60,000 nucleotides of DNA, taken from the NCBI GenBank assembly GCA_903813345.2, contig CAIIXF020000008.1, positions 21,748,822 through 21,808,821 of the forward strand. The letters are read 5' to 3'. This DNA is from Owenia fusiformis (Eukaryota; Annelida; Polychaeta; Sabellida; Oweniidae). The notes beneath the pieces were generated by a model, which saw only the letters and a list, made by a program, of their open reading frames with translations, was not told where the DNA came from and did no database searches. This document shows positions 11,961 to 26,700 of this stretch, piece after piece. Within the stretch, counting starts at the first letter, position 1. Each line of letters begins with the position of its first letter. A program made the position numbers and the translations under genes.

Positions 11961-12878
11961 AAAATACAATCAAAGTAATAACAATATTTTCACATATAAT
12001 AGTAGCTAGGCATGATTTATCACATTCCAGCCAATCAAAACACAGTTTTTAATATGAAACGCATTCTATACTTTCCAACAGATGAATGGTTACTTTTAGA
12101 TTCAGAAAAATTGATGATCCTCAACAATTTCATTATTTCAATTGCTGCTCTGTCAGTTTATCCATTCACACTATTATTTTTCCTAAAAGACTATCTAGGC
12201 ACATGACATTAAAACTAGATATCACAAGAGTGCTATAATTAATATAAATTCATTTATAAATTCTATATTTATTAAAATCCTGCCTTCAAGAAATTGTGTG
12301 TATTAACTGAGACTAACAATGATGGTCTCAGGTATTAATGAGCAAGAGAAAATACATGTGAAATAATATCTTCATTTTATATATCATTTGTATAACCAGA
12401 TAACTAGTAATATAATATATATTTAAACATTGCTATGCAGAGCCAAATCATTGTTATACGCTATACAGGAATGTGATCTTGGTCACAAGGTAGTTGACAT
12501 TCATAATACTTTAAGCTTTGTACATTTCTGTTTAAAAGCCTGTTAACTTGAGCCTCTGGGAATATGATAGATCACGAGGACTATCCTATTTGACACATTT
12601 ATATGAATTGATAATACCAATATGTCATGAGATTTGTGCAACAAAGACTCATGAAAGTCAGGACTTAAAGGTTATCATTCATATCCTTCGATTCAAGTGG
12701 ACTTGGGCATTTGTGCATCTTAAATTTTCAATCTTCCAAACTTGATTAGATATCTTAACCCTGTTTTTTGTGGAAAAAATTAGAATTGTATAGGAAACAG
12801 ATGGGAAAAGATGACTTCCAACATTTTACATTCTTTAGTCTTTGTTGCAATTCTGATCACTATATTGATACATTCTAT

Positions 12879-12884
12879 TTTATT
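12879..12884 (-). terminator. Possible polyadenylation signal of the CUB/FcBP-N gene
   Basis: TTTATT on the + strand is AATAAA on the - strand, 36 nt past the stop codon. A further one is at about 12268-12273. Position is the only evidence. Confidence 0.3.
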
Positions 12885-12919
12885 TCAATTGAGGCTTTTT
12901 AATGGTATCTACCTTTTGT

Positions 12920-14712
12920 TTAATATTTACTAATGTCATCCAGGATGTATCCCTGTTCCTGTCTCCGCCTTGATGATGATCTTTTAAACACACCTCTTTT
13001 GTATAATATAAAGGCAATGACTGCTAAAGCAATAAGCAGTAACGGGATACCTATTGATGCACCAAGAACGCCAGCTGATGGGCCAGACTGTTGGCCTGAC
13101 ACAATCTCATCTATGCTAGTACTTGTCAAAGGTGTTGTGCTTATTGTGACTTTTGTTGGTCTGTCTGTGGGTGATCTTGTAATTTTAGTTGTTATTGCAG
13201 TTGTTGTTTGTTCTTGTTTATCAGTAACTTTTGTTGTTTTTGGTATTGTAGTCATAGCTACAGTAGTCATGGTAGTAGTACTAGTTGTAGGTGTAGTTGT
13301 AGTAGTAGATGTTGTGGTTGTCATTGTTGTCTCACAAAATGGTCCTTCATAGCCATTAACACACTGGCATTTAGGTACATCTGCTGTTATTACACATAAA
13401 CCATCATTAAGGCATACCCAACCCTGGCAACCTCCAGATGGTGCTTCAAGTTCCAGTCCTGCTGGGAATGCATACGTATCATAAGATGACCTTGAACCGT
13501 AGAGGACAGTACCAAACCTAGTTACTCCATTTAGGTTATAAAATTCATGAGCCAATATTGCATCTGTCAAATCTATTCTTGCTGCACTATAGTCAAAATC
13601 CACCCCAGTGCTCCAACTTTTTTCAGGAGTTCTAAAAGCATCAGTAAAGTATTGAGATGTATATTCCTTCTGCACATATACATGGGCATAATTTGTGTAA
13701 GGATCACCATTATAACTATTCAAAATAGGACTTCTATAATCTTTGGAGTATTGTGAGACGGCTGGGACAATAGTCATAAATGGTCCCATGGAACGGCTAT
13801 CTGCAGTTTGCGACTGACAGTATTGCATAACTAAACATGACATTGCGCATGTGACATGATAGAACACGTCATGGTCCAATACAACCTCCCAGTATTCCCC
13901 AAGAGTAATATCTTTACTAAGTCCACCAGGGGACAGTTCTACTTTAGTATTGCCACGTGCTATGATTCGCAAAATATCACCAGCATTCCTTGGTTTGCTG
14001 CTTATAGCGTAAAAGTCATCACCCCAAGAGTTCACGGGAGGTAGCATCTCGACTAAATGACTACAAAGTCGTCTTGTGTTTGGTACATTTGCACAGTCAT
14101 TCCCAGATAGCACTGCCACAGGTTTATTTGACCTTATAATAGTGCCTGTAATATCATCGTCAGCTATTGCTGAATAGCTTTCAAACTTGTCTATGCTCAC
14201 AGTGTATGAGTTTGTATGATATACTCCATTGTGGCACTCAATGATTTCCACTATAGTACCATCTTCAGTCGCAATGATACCAAATGTTGAGTTGCCATTT
14301 AAATCCTGCCTGGGATCAAATATGCCACCTGTTCCATATGCTGCTAGTATATAATGTTCACCTACAGTAGATACAGGAAGCGCAAGGTAGCCATCAGTTG
14401 ACACTTGCGTAAAACTACTTGTAAACACTGAGACAAACTCACTACTCTTTACTGATATGACCTTCTGCTCGATGCCACCTAACATTGTCAGTTCTTTAGG
14501 TAAATTCAAAGTAAGCTGTTCATTTTCAGCAACGTGGTACGTATTGGTGATATTACTACTGTTGCTGGGATGCGTATAGCTTATTGTTATAGTTGTGGCT
14601 TTGGCTGTAAGGATGTGGATCTCTAAATGGTTCAGGTAAAGTTGTCTATCCAGCTGTTTGAGGAACCCCAGAAGGAAATATTTACCAATATGTCCTGAAA
14701 ATTCATGAAAAT
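12920..14712 (-). CDS. Exon 25: FcBP-N4, EGF3, Thr-rich stalk, transmembrane helix and tail
   Basis: The last exon (597 codons plus stop) holds an uninterrupted FcBP-N domain (GHIGKYFLLGF, DGYLALPVST, IATEDGTIVEI, ITGTIIRSNKPVAVLSGND, MLPPVNSWG). Then come EGF3 (six Cys, residues about 2535-2566), a Thr-dominated stalk of about 85 residues likely to be O-glycosylated, a helix IGIPLLLIALAVIAFIL, and a basic tail KRGVFKRSSSRRR ending DDISKY. Stop TAA at 12920-12922. Confidence 0.9.
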
Positions 14713-17700
14713 CTGTAAAATGCATATAATATAAAACAGCACTTTATTAGTAAATGCATTCTTTAGTAATTAGTAATCTTGAAGCACAAACAATTTTACT
14801 ACAGAATATTATACTGTTATGTATCCAATAATGAATACAATCAAATAGTAGACAGGGGCGTACACAATTTGACATCCTAAAAATAACAACCAACAACTTG
14901 AGGGGACATAAAATATAACATGAATAATATAAATAGATATACACTGTATTGGGAAATAACATGGGGAACACTAACCTCAGATGAATTCAGTTTTCCCTTT
15001 ATAAGAATTAATTGATGTACAAAAAAATAAGCAAATGTTTAGTCTTGTTTGTAAGGAAAATTTGGCTGAGGTCAAAACATCATGGAAAAAGTATGATGAT
15101 GGGTTACTACCCCTTCATCATCACAGGGTCATATTAAAATTACATTATTGTATTTACTTGTCTTGGAAGGTCTCTCTAACAATTTTTTATATATTATTAT
15201 GCTCCTTACCCTTGACAAGTGGTGATTCTGTATCAGGCTCTATCAGTTCATAATAAATAGAGAACTGTCTCGTAAGATTGCTGCTATTACGTCCACTCAC
15301 AAATTTCACCTTGTCATTTATCTTGTCAAAATTAGGAACTGGAAAAAGTCAATATCAGCATCGTTATTTAGATTAACTTATTAAATAGGAACATTATGAT
15401 ACATACAAAGATCAGGGGGATGACTGCCGACTGAATATATGAATATTGATCTTGGTTCTCATATATTAGGGGATGCTATATGTGGCCTGAGTGCATAAAT
15501 ATTGTTCACATTGTTGACATTTTTTTAACATATTATTTATTTCATAATCAAAAAATACACAAAATATCTACTACCAATCGCCATAGGCATTCTAGGTAGT
15601 TTAAATTACAATAGAGGATTAATTACAGTAATCATAGATGGTTTATTGGTAATGTGAGAGGTTGGGAGGGAGGGGAGGGGGGTTGTCACAAGATACAAAT
15701 GAGAATAACATTAATTTGATGGAAACTTATAACAGGCCTGTACAAATTGCATCACTGATATCTATCAGGATTTTCTGAGAATCAATAGTGAGTTCATTTT
15801 CATAAATTAAGTATTTGACCTATTCTGTCTCACTATAAATAAGTTGAGTATCAAACAATAAATTTTGTTCACGCAGTGCAGTCATCATTTTATTACGTTC
15901 ACTGGTATGGCGAGGGCAGGTTAGAATGAAATGCTTTGTGTCTTCAGTAGAGCCACAGAGGCATTTGTTGTCAATTATTCCAGTAAAATTATGAGTAAAG
16001 AAATGGTCTTTAAGGGCAAAATCAACTCGAAGCCTATTAAGCAGTTTTTCGTTGGTTTCGTTGGTTTCGATGTCATTGTTGACATCACACTGACAGATGG
16101 ATGGAGGAGGGCTTCGCTATCATATATCTCTACTGAACTTCATTAGTTGGGATAATAAACCTTTCCAATTTTTCCCCCTTAGCCACTGTACATATTAATA
16201 AGAGCATCCGGTCATATACTCACATGTGTATGTTTCACCCACTTCAAATGAATTTTCCCCATCACTTGTATATCTCACGCCATCTATTTCTAAATAGTCA
16301 CAACACTCTGGGACATCAAAGAGCTCCACATGAAAAACCATGTCCTTCCGTGTTATAGCTGAAACACATAAAATACTCATGCTATTGTATGTTGTAATAT
16401 TTAGTTCTCTGTTTTGGATAAAGTTGACTTGCATTTGTTCCTCATAAGCATACTTTTAAAACTACATGTATTATGTAGCTATTATATCATTAAATGTGAC
16501 TGCATACATCAAGAAAATGAATGTGGGAAATTCAAATTACATGTACACTAAATAAAAACTTACTCCAAGGTGGATGTTTTCTGGTTCCAGATGACAAATC
16601 AAAGCTCATTGGGCATTCTAAGTCAACACCATAGCTTTCAGGATACCCAGGATTCCTTATATACCCAGTGGGCTTGTTATAGGGATTTAAGTTCTGGATA
16701 GTTTGTGGGCATTGGTATATGTCTGAAATAAAATTGTTCGCACAACACAAATGTTATTTGTAGCATGTCCTTGACTTTAGTTTACATGAGGGCATATGAA
16801 AATTTATGATTTACAATTATCCTGATCAGTCAGACAAGTGAGGGATTGATATAGCCCACCATGTGAGCTCAAAAAGAACACAATTCATTTGGCCCTGATG
16901 GTAATGGATAATTGAATGTATCCATCATGCATGAAGATGCGAAGTAAATGAAAATGGAAAATTAAGTCGAATTACTTAAGGATTTAAGCACTGGACAATG
17001 TGGAATGACCATTCCTTGAAGGTGTAGCTTTCCGAAATTTGCAAAGATGCGTAGCATAGAGAGTTAATTTTAGGAAACAACACCTGAAAGGAATGGTCGT
17101 TCCACCCACAATGCATTGATTATTGGGCTTAAATTCTTTTCACACAAATATTCTCAAAAATAATCTAAAAGATATGAAATCATTAAAAGAACATATTTTC
17201 AATGAAACCTTTTGCAAGGGTCAAGTTGGCAAAGCATCAATTTCATTCTTAGGAGTCCAGGTATCACCATGACAACTGTTTAACTTGTGACATTGAGTTC
17301 GTTATTGATTACATAACGGAATGCATTTACTGGTACATGAAATAGCATGTTCTTATTGGCTGAAATTGGACACACCTTGTATGGGTGAAAAATGTTTTAG
17401 AAAAAAATATGTTGAGTTTACATTACCATTTTTAAGACATCTTACAGAATACAATCAAGTTTACACCTGTTTTTTCTAAAAGATCTTAGAAATATGTTAT
17501 AGGTCTCCAAAAAATGAAAATAAAAATGAAATAATACATAAATAAATGATACAGACTTGATTGCTTTATCAAATGACTTCATTGGTTAATCCAATGACTT
17601 TATTGGTTAATCCAATGACTTGATTGGTTAATCCAATGACTTTATTGGTTAATCCAATGACTTGATTGGTTAATCCAATGACTTGATTGGCTAATCAAAT

Positions 17701-20700
17701 GACTTGATTGGTTGGTCAAATGACTTGATTGGTTGATCAAATGACTTGATTGGTTAATCAAATGACTTGATTGGTTAATCATATGACTTATTTGGTTAAT
17801 CAAATGACTTATTTGGTTAATCAAATTACTTGATTGGTTAATCATATGACTTGATTGGTTAATTAATTGCTTATCAATTACTTACCATTTGTGATTGATA
17901 ATCCCATGACTGATGGATACCCAAAATGGCCAAGGGAATCGTAACTGTAAGTATATGACATGTACCCAACATCTATATATGGATGACTCAACTCAAATCC
18001 CAGAGTACGTTTACTTGTTGAACTTTTATATATCCCAGAATATGTCTCTTTGTATGGGATTTTGTTCCAGTCAGATTCACTGAGCTCTCCTGTGTTGAAA
18101 TATAACCGTGTACCATATTTACTTGGTGCTTGCATAAATGTTTCTGTGTCTACGTTGCTCTCATATTCATTCCAAATCATTGATATCACTGGAATGTAGT
18201 TTTTCCCTGTCACAAACTGTGTCATTGGTGGAATGATGAACATTGATGGAAACTGGCTAGATCCATATATTGGAGTAAATATAGCAACCAAGCAAGGATA
18301 AGAACACTTAATGTAATATTCATTTTCATTTGCATAAAAACCGTCTTTGTCAATCTTTGGGAGTTTCACATCCCAATACTCTCCCATCATTAAATGCATT
18401 GATTGTGATAACTGTAATGCAGGTACCTCAATGGTAGTGTCATCATAGTATGCAAGAACTCTTAGATATACATCATCAGCTAGTGGTCTGTTTACGGATG
18501 GTGTAATGAACTCTTTCCCCAATGAAAATACAGGTGGCATTTGTTCAACAAGATAATCACACTTTTGATAATAACTAGTGGTTGGAATGGTCGAGCATGT
18601 CGAACCACTAACCACTGAGATTGGTTTATTTGACTTGACAATAGAACCAGTTAAGTCATCAGTAGAATCCAAATGTTGATAGGTTTCTCCTTTGTTTAAC
18701 TTTATGGTTATCTCTTTGAAAAAGTTATACCTCCTCTCAGTACGTTTTGTTATTGTAACTGTTGTGCTATCCTCACTTGCTATTACTAAAATGCTTGAGT
18801 AAGATGTGAATCGTGTAGATAACATGTATGACATAACAATAAATTCTGTCATATGTTTATGCATTGGTAGTGCTAGATATGCTTCAGAAGTGTCCAAAGA
18901 ATAATATCCATTCTTTTCAATGCTATACACATACACTGCGATTTCCTCACTTGCCTCTATTATATAACCTTTATTCTCTACCCCAATATCAGCTCTACTT
19001 GATTTAGGATATGTTCTCCATACATTATTGCTGTATACGCCTGGGCATGCAATTTGCTCTGTTTGTCCTTGGTGGGTGATCAGAATGTCAGTTGAACTAC
19101 CACATGTAAAAATAATATAGTTCTTGTCTTTATAGAAATCATATTTAGTGGGCTCTTGTTTCATCCGAGGAAAAGCAACAGCAAACTTTCTTCCTCTGTG
19201 TGAATGGGCTGAAATAGGGTTATTTTACAAATATATTATAAAAAAATTAAAATATTTTACAAGTTGGATAAAGCATGAATACTATAACCAATGAACAATT
19301 TCGGATATATGAATACTATATTTTCACTTTGATGCAAGTTGTTTTATAATTCTGTTGAATAATTGATTTTTTGTGCTTCTGTAAATTTTCTTAAATACTG
19401 CTTTTTATACTTTTCAGTTTTTCACATATGAAAGTGTGTTTCTGTTTTACATACATGCCCATAGCCAGGGGGTTTCAAGCAAACGCCCCCCTCCCTCTTT
19501 GGCCATAAATTCTTTCATAATCATGCAGTTTGACCATTTTGAGCACTTTTCAATTAACTGAAATAATTTTGGGCCAAAGTTGTCAAAAGTGAAGACCATG
19601 GAATATTTTGAAAAGTGAACCCCCTTAGAAAAAACTGGCTATGGGCCTGACATTTGCATGTTGTGATTCTTTAATTAAACTTTATCATAAATATGAGTAA
19701 TACATACTAATTTCAGAGGTGAAGTTTATCCCCCTAGTGGTATATTTCAGAGAGAATCCTCGTTCCATCCTGTATTCATTGCTCACAAAGTTTAGATTAA
19801 AGTACTGCTTCTTCTTACTGTTACGGTCTGGAAAAGGATTTTTTCAGTCTGATTCTCAACTGACTATTAAAATGAGTATTAACAATATCATGAATCTCAT
19901 GTCTTACAATGGGTCTTGAAAATAAGGAGCCACATGAAGAAACATAGCATGCACATGAAAAATGTCACCACCTGCCATTTGTTACAGATGCCAACTGCCA
20001 AATGCCGAACACTAACCACTGAATGCTGAACATCAACCGCCAAATGTCAAACACCATCAAAAACATATTGATCAAGCATATTCCCACCTAGAAGTTTGTC
20101 CAGTGTAATCTATAGTGTATTACCTGACTGGCATTTCATCCACTGTCATTTAATATATTTATTCATAGTTTACTTAATCATATGAAATTCTACTTCTATT
20201 TATTTAAAACTACATTTGTTATTCTAACTTATGTTGGCCAAATCAGTAAGTCAGGAACCGTGAAAAAACAACAAATATTTCATTCTATTTACCGTTAAAA
20301 AACACCATGTGTCACATTCTCAAAGTAGATATTCCCATGTCAAAGAATCACAGGTATGCAACTCAATATAATGAAATATTTCTACAATGACACAAACTAT
20401 ATTGTACATAATCAGCATATATAAAACTAAAATAACTTCACTTACATATGTAATATTTGCCCACAACCATCGCACGATCAGTACTTCCTGTGAACTGATC
20501 ACCACCCTCTATTGTCAGATAATCCAAAGCATGCTTGGCATAATTGACCTTTTCAAGATGGAAATCTTCCACATAAAGAACAATCTCTTGAAAGTCAGAT
20601 GATAAAAATGGGGTCATATCAATCTGTATCCTACAGTCCTGCTTGTTTGGGTAATTCAATGGATACATTGGGCTCTGTATGTAGCCTGACTGACTTGTAT

Positions 20701-23700
20701 GCATCTGTGGACAAAGGTTTGGATCTGTAAAAAGCAAATATTAACAATAATATGTTAAAGGTGTTGACTTTACGACAAAATGAATATGCTGGATGTTAAA
20801 AAATTGTTTAGCAATTCATATGTTGTAAACCCCAAAGTTGCTAATCGATTTAAAAAACTATTATTATTAAAAAGTATTCCCATATGGAAAATGCTGAATC
20901 TAACTGACTGCTTCCACTTAAAGTAATTTCCACTCATATTTTAAAGTATATACCTAGTAAAGCACTTTTCTAACACATCAAGCCAAACACAATAATTGTA
21001 AAAATGTAAATATTGTACATACACACAGCTGGAGGTGGAGTTGGTGGAATGGTACTTTCACAACAAAGTGCACAAGTATCACCATAGTAACCATTAATAC
21101 ACAGGCAACTTGTCCCTCCATTCACTCTCTTCATGCAAAGGCCATCATTAAGGCAGGGGTTTGGTAAACATACATCTGAAATAATGCATTCCAACAGTCT
21201 TTACTAGTATGTACATTAACACTTCAAATCTTCATATAACAGAAATGAACCACATTATAGTTAAATCCTTGTGAATACGAGAAAAAATGTTCATAGGGTA
21301 ATTAAGATTAATGTGTTTTAATTCAATATGAAATGTATAATCATTAAATGGGAAAAAATTGCAATGATACTATTTACAAAAATCAAATGAAAAAATAATG
21401 CATATGTATATACTGTACATGTACTAAAAGTATTACAGGCAGTGTGAATAACACATGTTATACAATACCTTGTATTTTATCAAAGTTGAGTCCAAGAGGC
21501 AGTGCCACAGCTGGATAGTAAGAGCCAAACCCATAATAAAGCACAGAGTACCTGACACTAGGGTCAGTGTGGTTGATATATATGCTAGAATTTTCTATTA
21601 CACGCACTACTGCAACTGACCATTCTGTACCCAGAATCTTAGTCCAATTGGCAGGCATTGGTGAATTATCAATTAGAAATCCATCTTTGTGCTGTGTCGG
21701 TGAAGCAAAATGTAAATAGTTTGATGTCATTGTTGTTATGGTACTGGGGTTGGCATAGTTATATTTGTAGTATAATCCTTTGTGGAAATAAGTGTTTGAT
21801 ATGTAAGAAGATAAAGGGGGAATTATCACCATTGTGGGCCAGTATTGAAGAACAAGGCATGGTTTAGAGCACACAATGTACATATAAGTTATGTTTGATA
21901 TCCGTACTTCATAATATTCCCCCTTATTAATATAAGCTTGTAATCCATCATTTTTAACACCCACTGATGTATTGTCTTCACTTGCAATCACACGCAATGT
22001 TGTGTGTTCTCTCCAGTTATATCTCATTTTAGATTTATAAATTGGTTGAACTACAAATTCTGTTCCCCATGTGCTCATTGGTGGTAACTGTTCAAGAGCT
22101 AAACCTGGACAACAACTGTGGCCACTGAATAAGGAAATGGCTTTGTTGGATTTAACTACTGTGCCTGTGACATCATGAACAGTATTACGATGCCAATACA
22201 CCTTGAAATATAATTACAATTTATCAAATATAAAAGAGCAACATATAGGAGGAAAACTCAAATCTAGAATGAATCTCTATGTTGCTTTTTGTTTTTAAAA
22301 TGGTGTCCTTAACTTTTCCTTTATAGCAACATTTTTAATATAATTCACAGCTGATTAGAGTGTACAGGTATGGAAAAGTAAGTACAAGTACCAAAGGGAA
22401 AAATGACTACAAAGTGTAGAAAAACATTCAGAAATGGAGAACTGAAAATTACAACCAGTCAAGAAAAAAAAACAATATCCCAAAAATGTTCCTATGTTCT
22501 AGGAAGCAATGTCCAACACCCAGTTCCTCAACATGAAACAGCCGTGCATTATCAGTATGGGACAATTCAGTCATGCTGAAGGTCAGTGCATTTCAAGGTG
22601 AACTCAAATATTTTCTTTCACCTATTTGTATATTTCATAAAACCTAGTCTATACCACTTCCACTTAAATGGAACACCTCTATAAGTGGATCACCTCTGTG
22701 AGTGGATGATTTTTGAAAGGTCAATCACCTATTGAGGAATATGTGAAACACCTCCAAAGTGGAACATTTCTTGTGGAACCAAAAGTGTTCCACTTACACA
22801 GGTTTCACTGTATACATAAATATTAATTACACTGGAAAAAGCAAATGTTTGACAATATACCTGTAGTTTATCTATGATTACAGTGAGTATTGTAGAGTTG
22901 TAACCCTGGTTTGCTTTGAGGGAGATATTAAGAACTGTGTTGTCCTCTGTTGCAACCACAGCAAACCCAGAAGATGCAGCCTTTCTGTTATTAAGACGGG
23001 GCACTTTGTTTGTGTATGAACCTTATAAGGGTAAATATATGTTAGTATGTTTGTTAATATTATTTGAAGAAATGCAATTAGACAATAATTATAATAGATG
23101 AATAACTAGTTTTATGGACATCAACAACCAGCACATATTTATGAATATGTTTGTACATTTAATGTAATCTAATTAAATAAGCTAAATATAAATAAATGGA
23201 TAAAAAACTTGCATTCACATACCTATCATATACTCATAGCTATCCACACCTCCCACTGGTAATGCTAAGTAACCATCTGCCCTGTATTCATTGGCTTTTT
23301 GACCATATACAGTAAGATCTTCATCAGCTTTTACAATAGCTGATAACATATGGATGCCTCCCTCTGTGTACTCTGTAAGGCTGAAATCTAGAAAATATTG
23401 TTTTTTATAATTTTGATACTGAAATTTAAAATTTGAATGACTGAGTGTCTCTGAACCAAGTTGCAATGTAGTTTTCACTAACAAGTGTAAAATACAGTAA
23501 AACCTGTAAAGTGGAACACCTCTGTATTAGTGGAATGCCTCATAAATGGAACACTTCAAAATCCCACAACCTATTTATTCATTGTTAAATGAACTTTTGT
23601 AAGTGGAATACCTCCCAAGTGGAACACATTTTAGAGGTACTAAAGGTGTTCCACTTGGACAGGTCTTACTGTACACGATTTTTATCTCAAAATACATCAT

Positions 23701-26700
23701 AGGTTCAACCAATAACTTAGATGGCACATAAGTTGCTAACTTTTGATTAGATCATTAGACCCAGTATTTAAAAATTCTCAAATTTAAATGTTTTGAGTTT
23801 TACCTGCTTTATATAGCCATGGATCTGTGGGTGTAACAAAGCGTGTGCTTTCTGGTTTCCTAAATTCATCATAAGAGGACAGAGCCACATAAATAGAAAC
23901 ATTAGTTGGCTTCTGTGACATCACAATAATGTAAGACATATGACGATCATGATATGTACCACATGCAGGGGTGAAGGTCATAGCAAAACATTGTCCTTTA
24001 TTGCCAGGCCTTGCTTGATTGATAGCTGGTTTATCTGCAATGAAATAGTTTAGCTAGTGCATATACATTGTAGTACACAACAGGATTATATTGCACTAAA
24101 AAATTAGTGCAGATATTGTAAATAACTACTGTATGCACAAATGATGACTTTCTGTTTAATGTTATGCCTGTTATCTAAGTGATGAAGGAGATACACATCT
24201 ATAAATATAATGTAATAAATAGTACTTTAATGCAAACAAATAAATGAAATTATTTAGTACTGAGATAGCTGTAGATTTTGCAAGAATTTCATAACATACT
24301 GAAAAGACATTAAACTAACTTAAGGATATGGACGTTCAATATTTTTGGTCACATGGTCAACCTTTACATGTCTATGAAGACACCATTTGAAGTACCTAAC
24401 CCAAACACAATATAGAAAAAATATAAGTCGATCTATGAGATAACATTTACTTATTCATCTTAGTGTATGGTACATACCTTGCCCAGGTATTGTTGATATA
24501 TTGTAATGAAAGGCAAATCCATATGTGGAGTCTTCTGTTTTGCTTGAACCTTTGAAGAAGATGTGGAAATATGGCGACCTACTCTGATCTGAAAGCAAAA
24601 GGAATGCAGTTATGATGAAATACATCGTTTTAAAATATATTATTGGTCATATATCCAAGCTCTGCGATTCTGTACATAGCTAGGCTACTTTTCAAATTAT
24701 ATAGCTAAAGGGGTTTATTTCTTCTTTGCAAGCAAGCCCATAGCCAGGGGGAGGTTCGATGGTTCGAGGAAATAACTCCCCCCCCCCCCCGGCCAAAAAT
24801 TATTTGAAAATCATGCAGTTTTTCACCATTCTGAGCACTTTTCAAGTGATTTTGGCCATTTGTGAACCTAAGTGAACCCCCCTGGAATTTTATAAATGGA
24901 TAGGGCTCATAAGAAAGTAGCAAAAGGACACACTGCTACAGACAAATATTGAACCCATAGTCTATATAATAACATATGTGTCTGCCCCCCTTAATCTCAC
25001 TCAGATACCCCCTTGATAGCATGAGTATGCATGTCCTGTTTAATGTCATTTATATATTCACTGTATAGACTCACATGTGTATGTCTGTCCTTCTTGTAAA
25101 GAATTAACATCAGTTGGATCACTACCATTGCCAAAGTACTTTCTATCATCTATCATCACAAAACTAGAGCCGGAATACCTAAAATACCCATGTACTGTAT
25201 ATGTTTTAATGGGTAGAGGCACAGGAGAAGAGAATATTGAATACTATAACCCCTTATCATTTTACTTAATGAAATACAAACAGAAAATAACCAACAAGCA
25301 ATATCAAGTCCTGGAACAAATCCAGAAAGTACATCTAATCATAGTATGGTTAATGACATCAATAAATATTACAATGACCCACAATGACCCTCCCAACCCC
25401 TTCCAATAAAGAAAAATATAATCATACAACTTACCTTTTAAGTTGAAATTTTTCCACAGACAGTGTTATCTGCTTGTAGTTCAAGTCACAAACATTTGAA
25501 TGTAAGTCAATTTTGATTGTGCATTGATAGGTATAAGGCCAACCATTTGGGTAACCAGGGTTGTAAATTATCCCAGATGCATTTGTATGAAGTTGTGGAC
25601 ATTTGAAAGCATCTAAGATAAAGAAAACATACACAGAAAAATAATTATACTGAAAGAATAACCCATGACTCCCCTTCTTTATAAAAAGCATTTATACTAT
25701 TTAAATCAAAACAGTATCACACATGTAATTATTTGTGACTCAGTAATATGAAGTATATTATTGCCTCCCATGGGAGTATTGACAATTGAAATTTTGAATA
25801 AAAAATTGAAAATAGCAAAAAATACTACACAAGTTTGCAATTAAAATTACTATATTACTTATCAGAAACAATATCATCTGAAAATCTTCCCTGGCCAATA
25901 TCATGGGAGTAGCGCTATATTTCTAAGTAGTACGCCACCACGGGAACAAGAGTTGAGCGAAGCAAAAAACGACCATTTAGGGGGTCTGAGGGTTATCCCC
26001 AAGGAAAATTTTGAATTTGCAACCATTTGGTACGCCTGTGCATACCCAGGGTACCGGGCGCTACGCCTATGAATATAATATATGTGATACGGCCTATAAG
26101 CTAGCTATATATCTAGAACCCTTATAAACAATTAGGATAATCTCTATATACTTGGCCTTTTTTAGGCCAAATTATCAAAAAATGGGCCTTAAAATTTTGA
26201 ACATTTGGGCCCAATTTTTGGGTTTTAGAGGCCTAAAATTGTTTCCGCGCTTATTTTTCCCAACTTGAAATGTGGGCCCCCTTTGTTAGCTTCTGGATCT
26301 GCCAGTGTAGATGTAATATATAATACCTAGAGGGTCAGTAGGAGCTGGGGTGGTTGATTCTACTTTCTGACAGCTCAATCCTGTCCAGCCTTCCTTACAG
26401 AAACAGTGGAATGTTGAGTTAACACCAGGGATACACACAGCTTGTGTCTCAGCACAGCTATCTGCCTTGCAACCATCTGAAAATCAATCATTAGATGACT
26501 GCTTATATTTTTAAAATGATCATGACTTAACCATCAGAAAATCATGAGGCCCAACACAAGAAACTTAAATTGATCACATTATCCATTGTTTTGTGTAGTT
26601 TAAAATTGACTTCCTCACAAAGCACGTAAATCTACGCCTGAATGTTCTAGATATACAAAAGGTATTAGAATTAACAGATGAAGTAGAAACAGTGAAAGTA

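Larger units (their letters stand above)
6930..12919. other. Convergent intergenic region between disp and the CUB/FcBP-N gene
   Basis: About 6 kb, AT-rich, with stop codons in all frames. It holds the 3' ends of both genes, a 353-bp direct duplication, one hAT-type MITE and a small palindrome. I see no convincing exon or RNA gene in it. Confidence 0.6.

Noticed and set aside
12933-14044. Several + strand frames opposite exon 25
   Set aside because: Shadows of the Thr-rich and FcBP-N coding sequence on the other strand; no domain recognised.
17642-17845. Reverse-strand frame with a seven-residue repeat (INQSSHL)
   Set aside because: It comes from the 21-bp intronic tandem repeat and is cut off from exon 21 by a stop at 17878 and a good donor at 17885.
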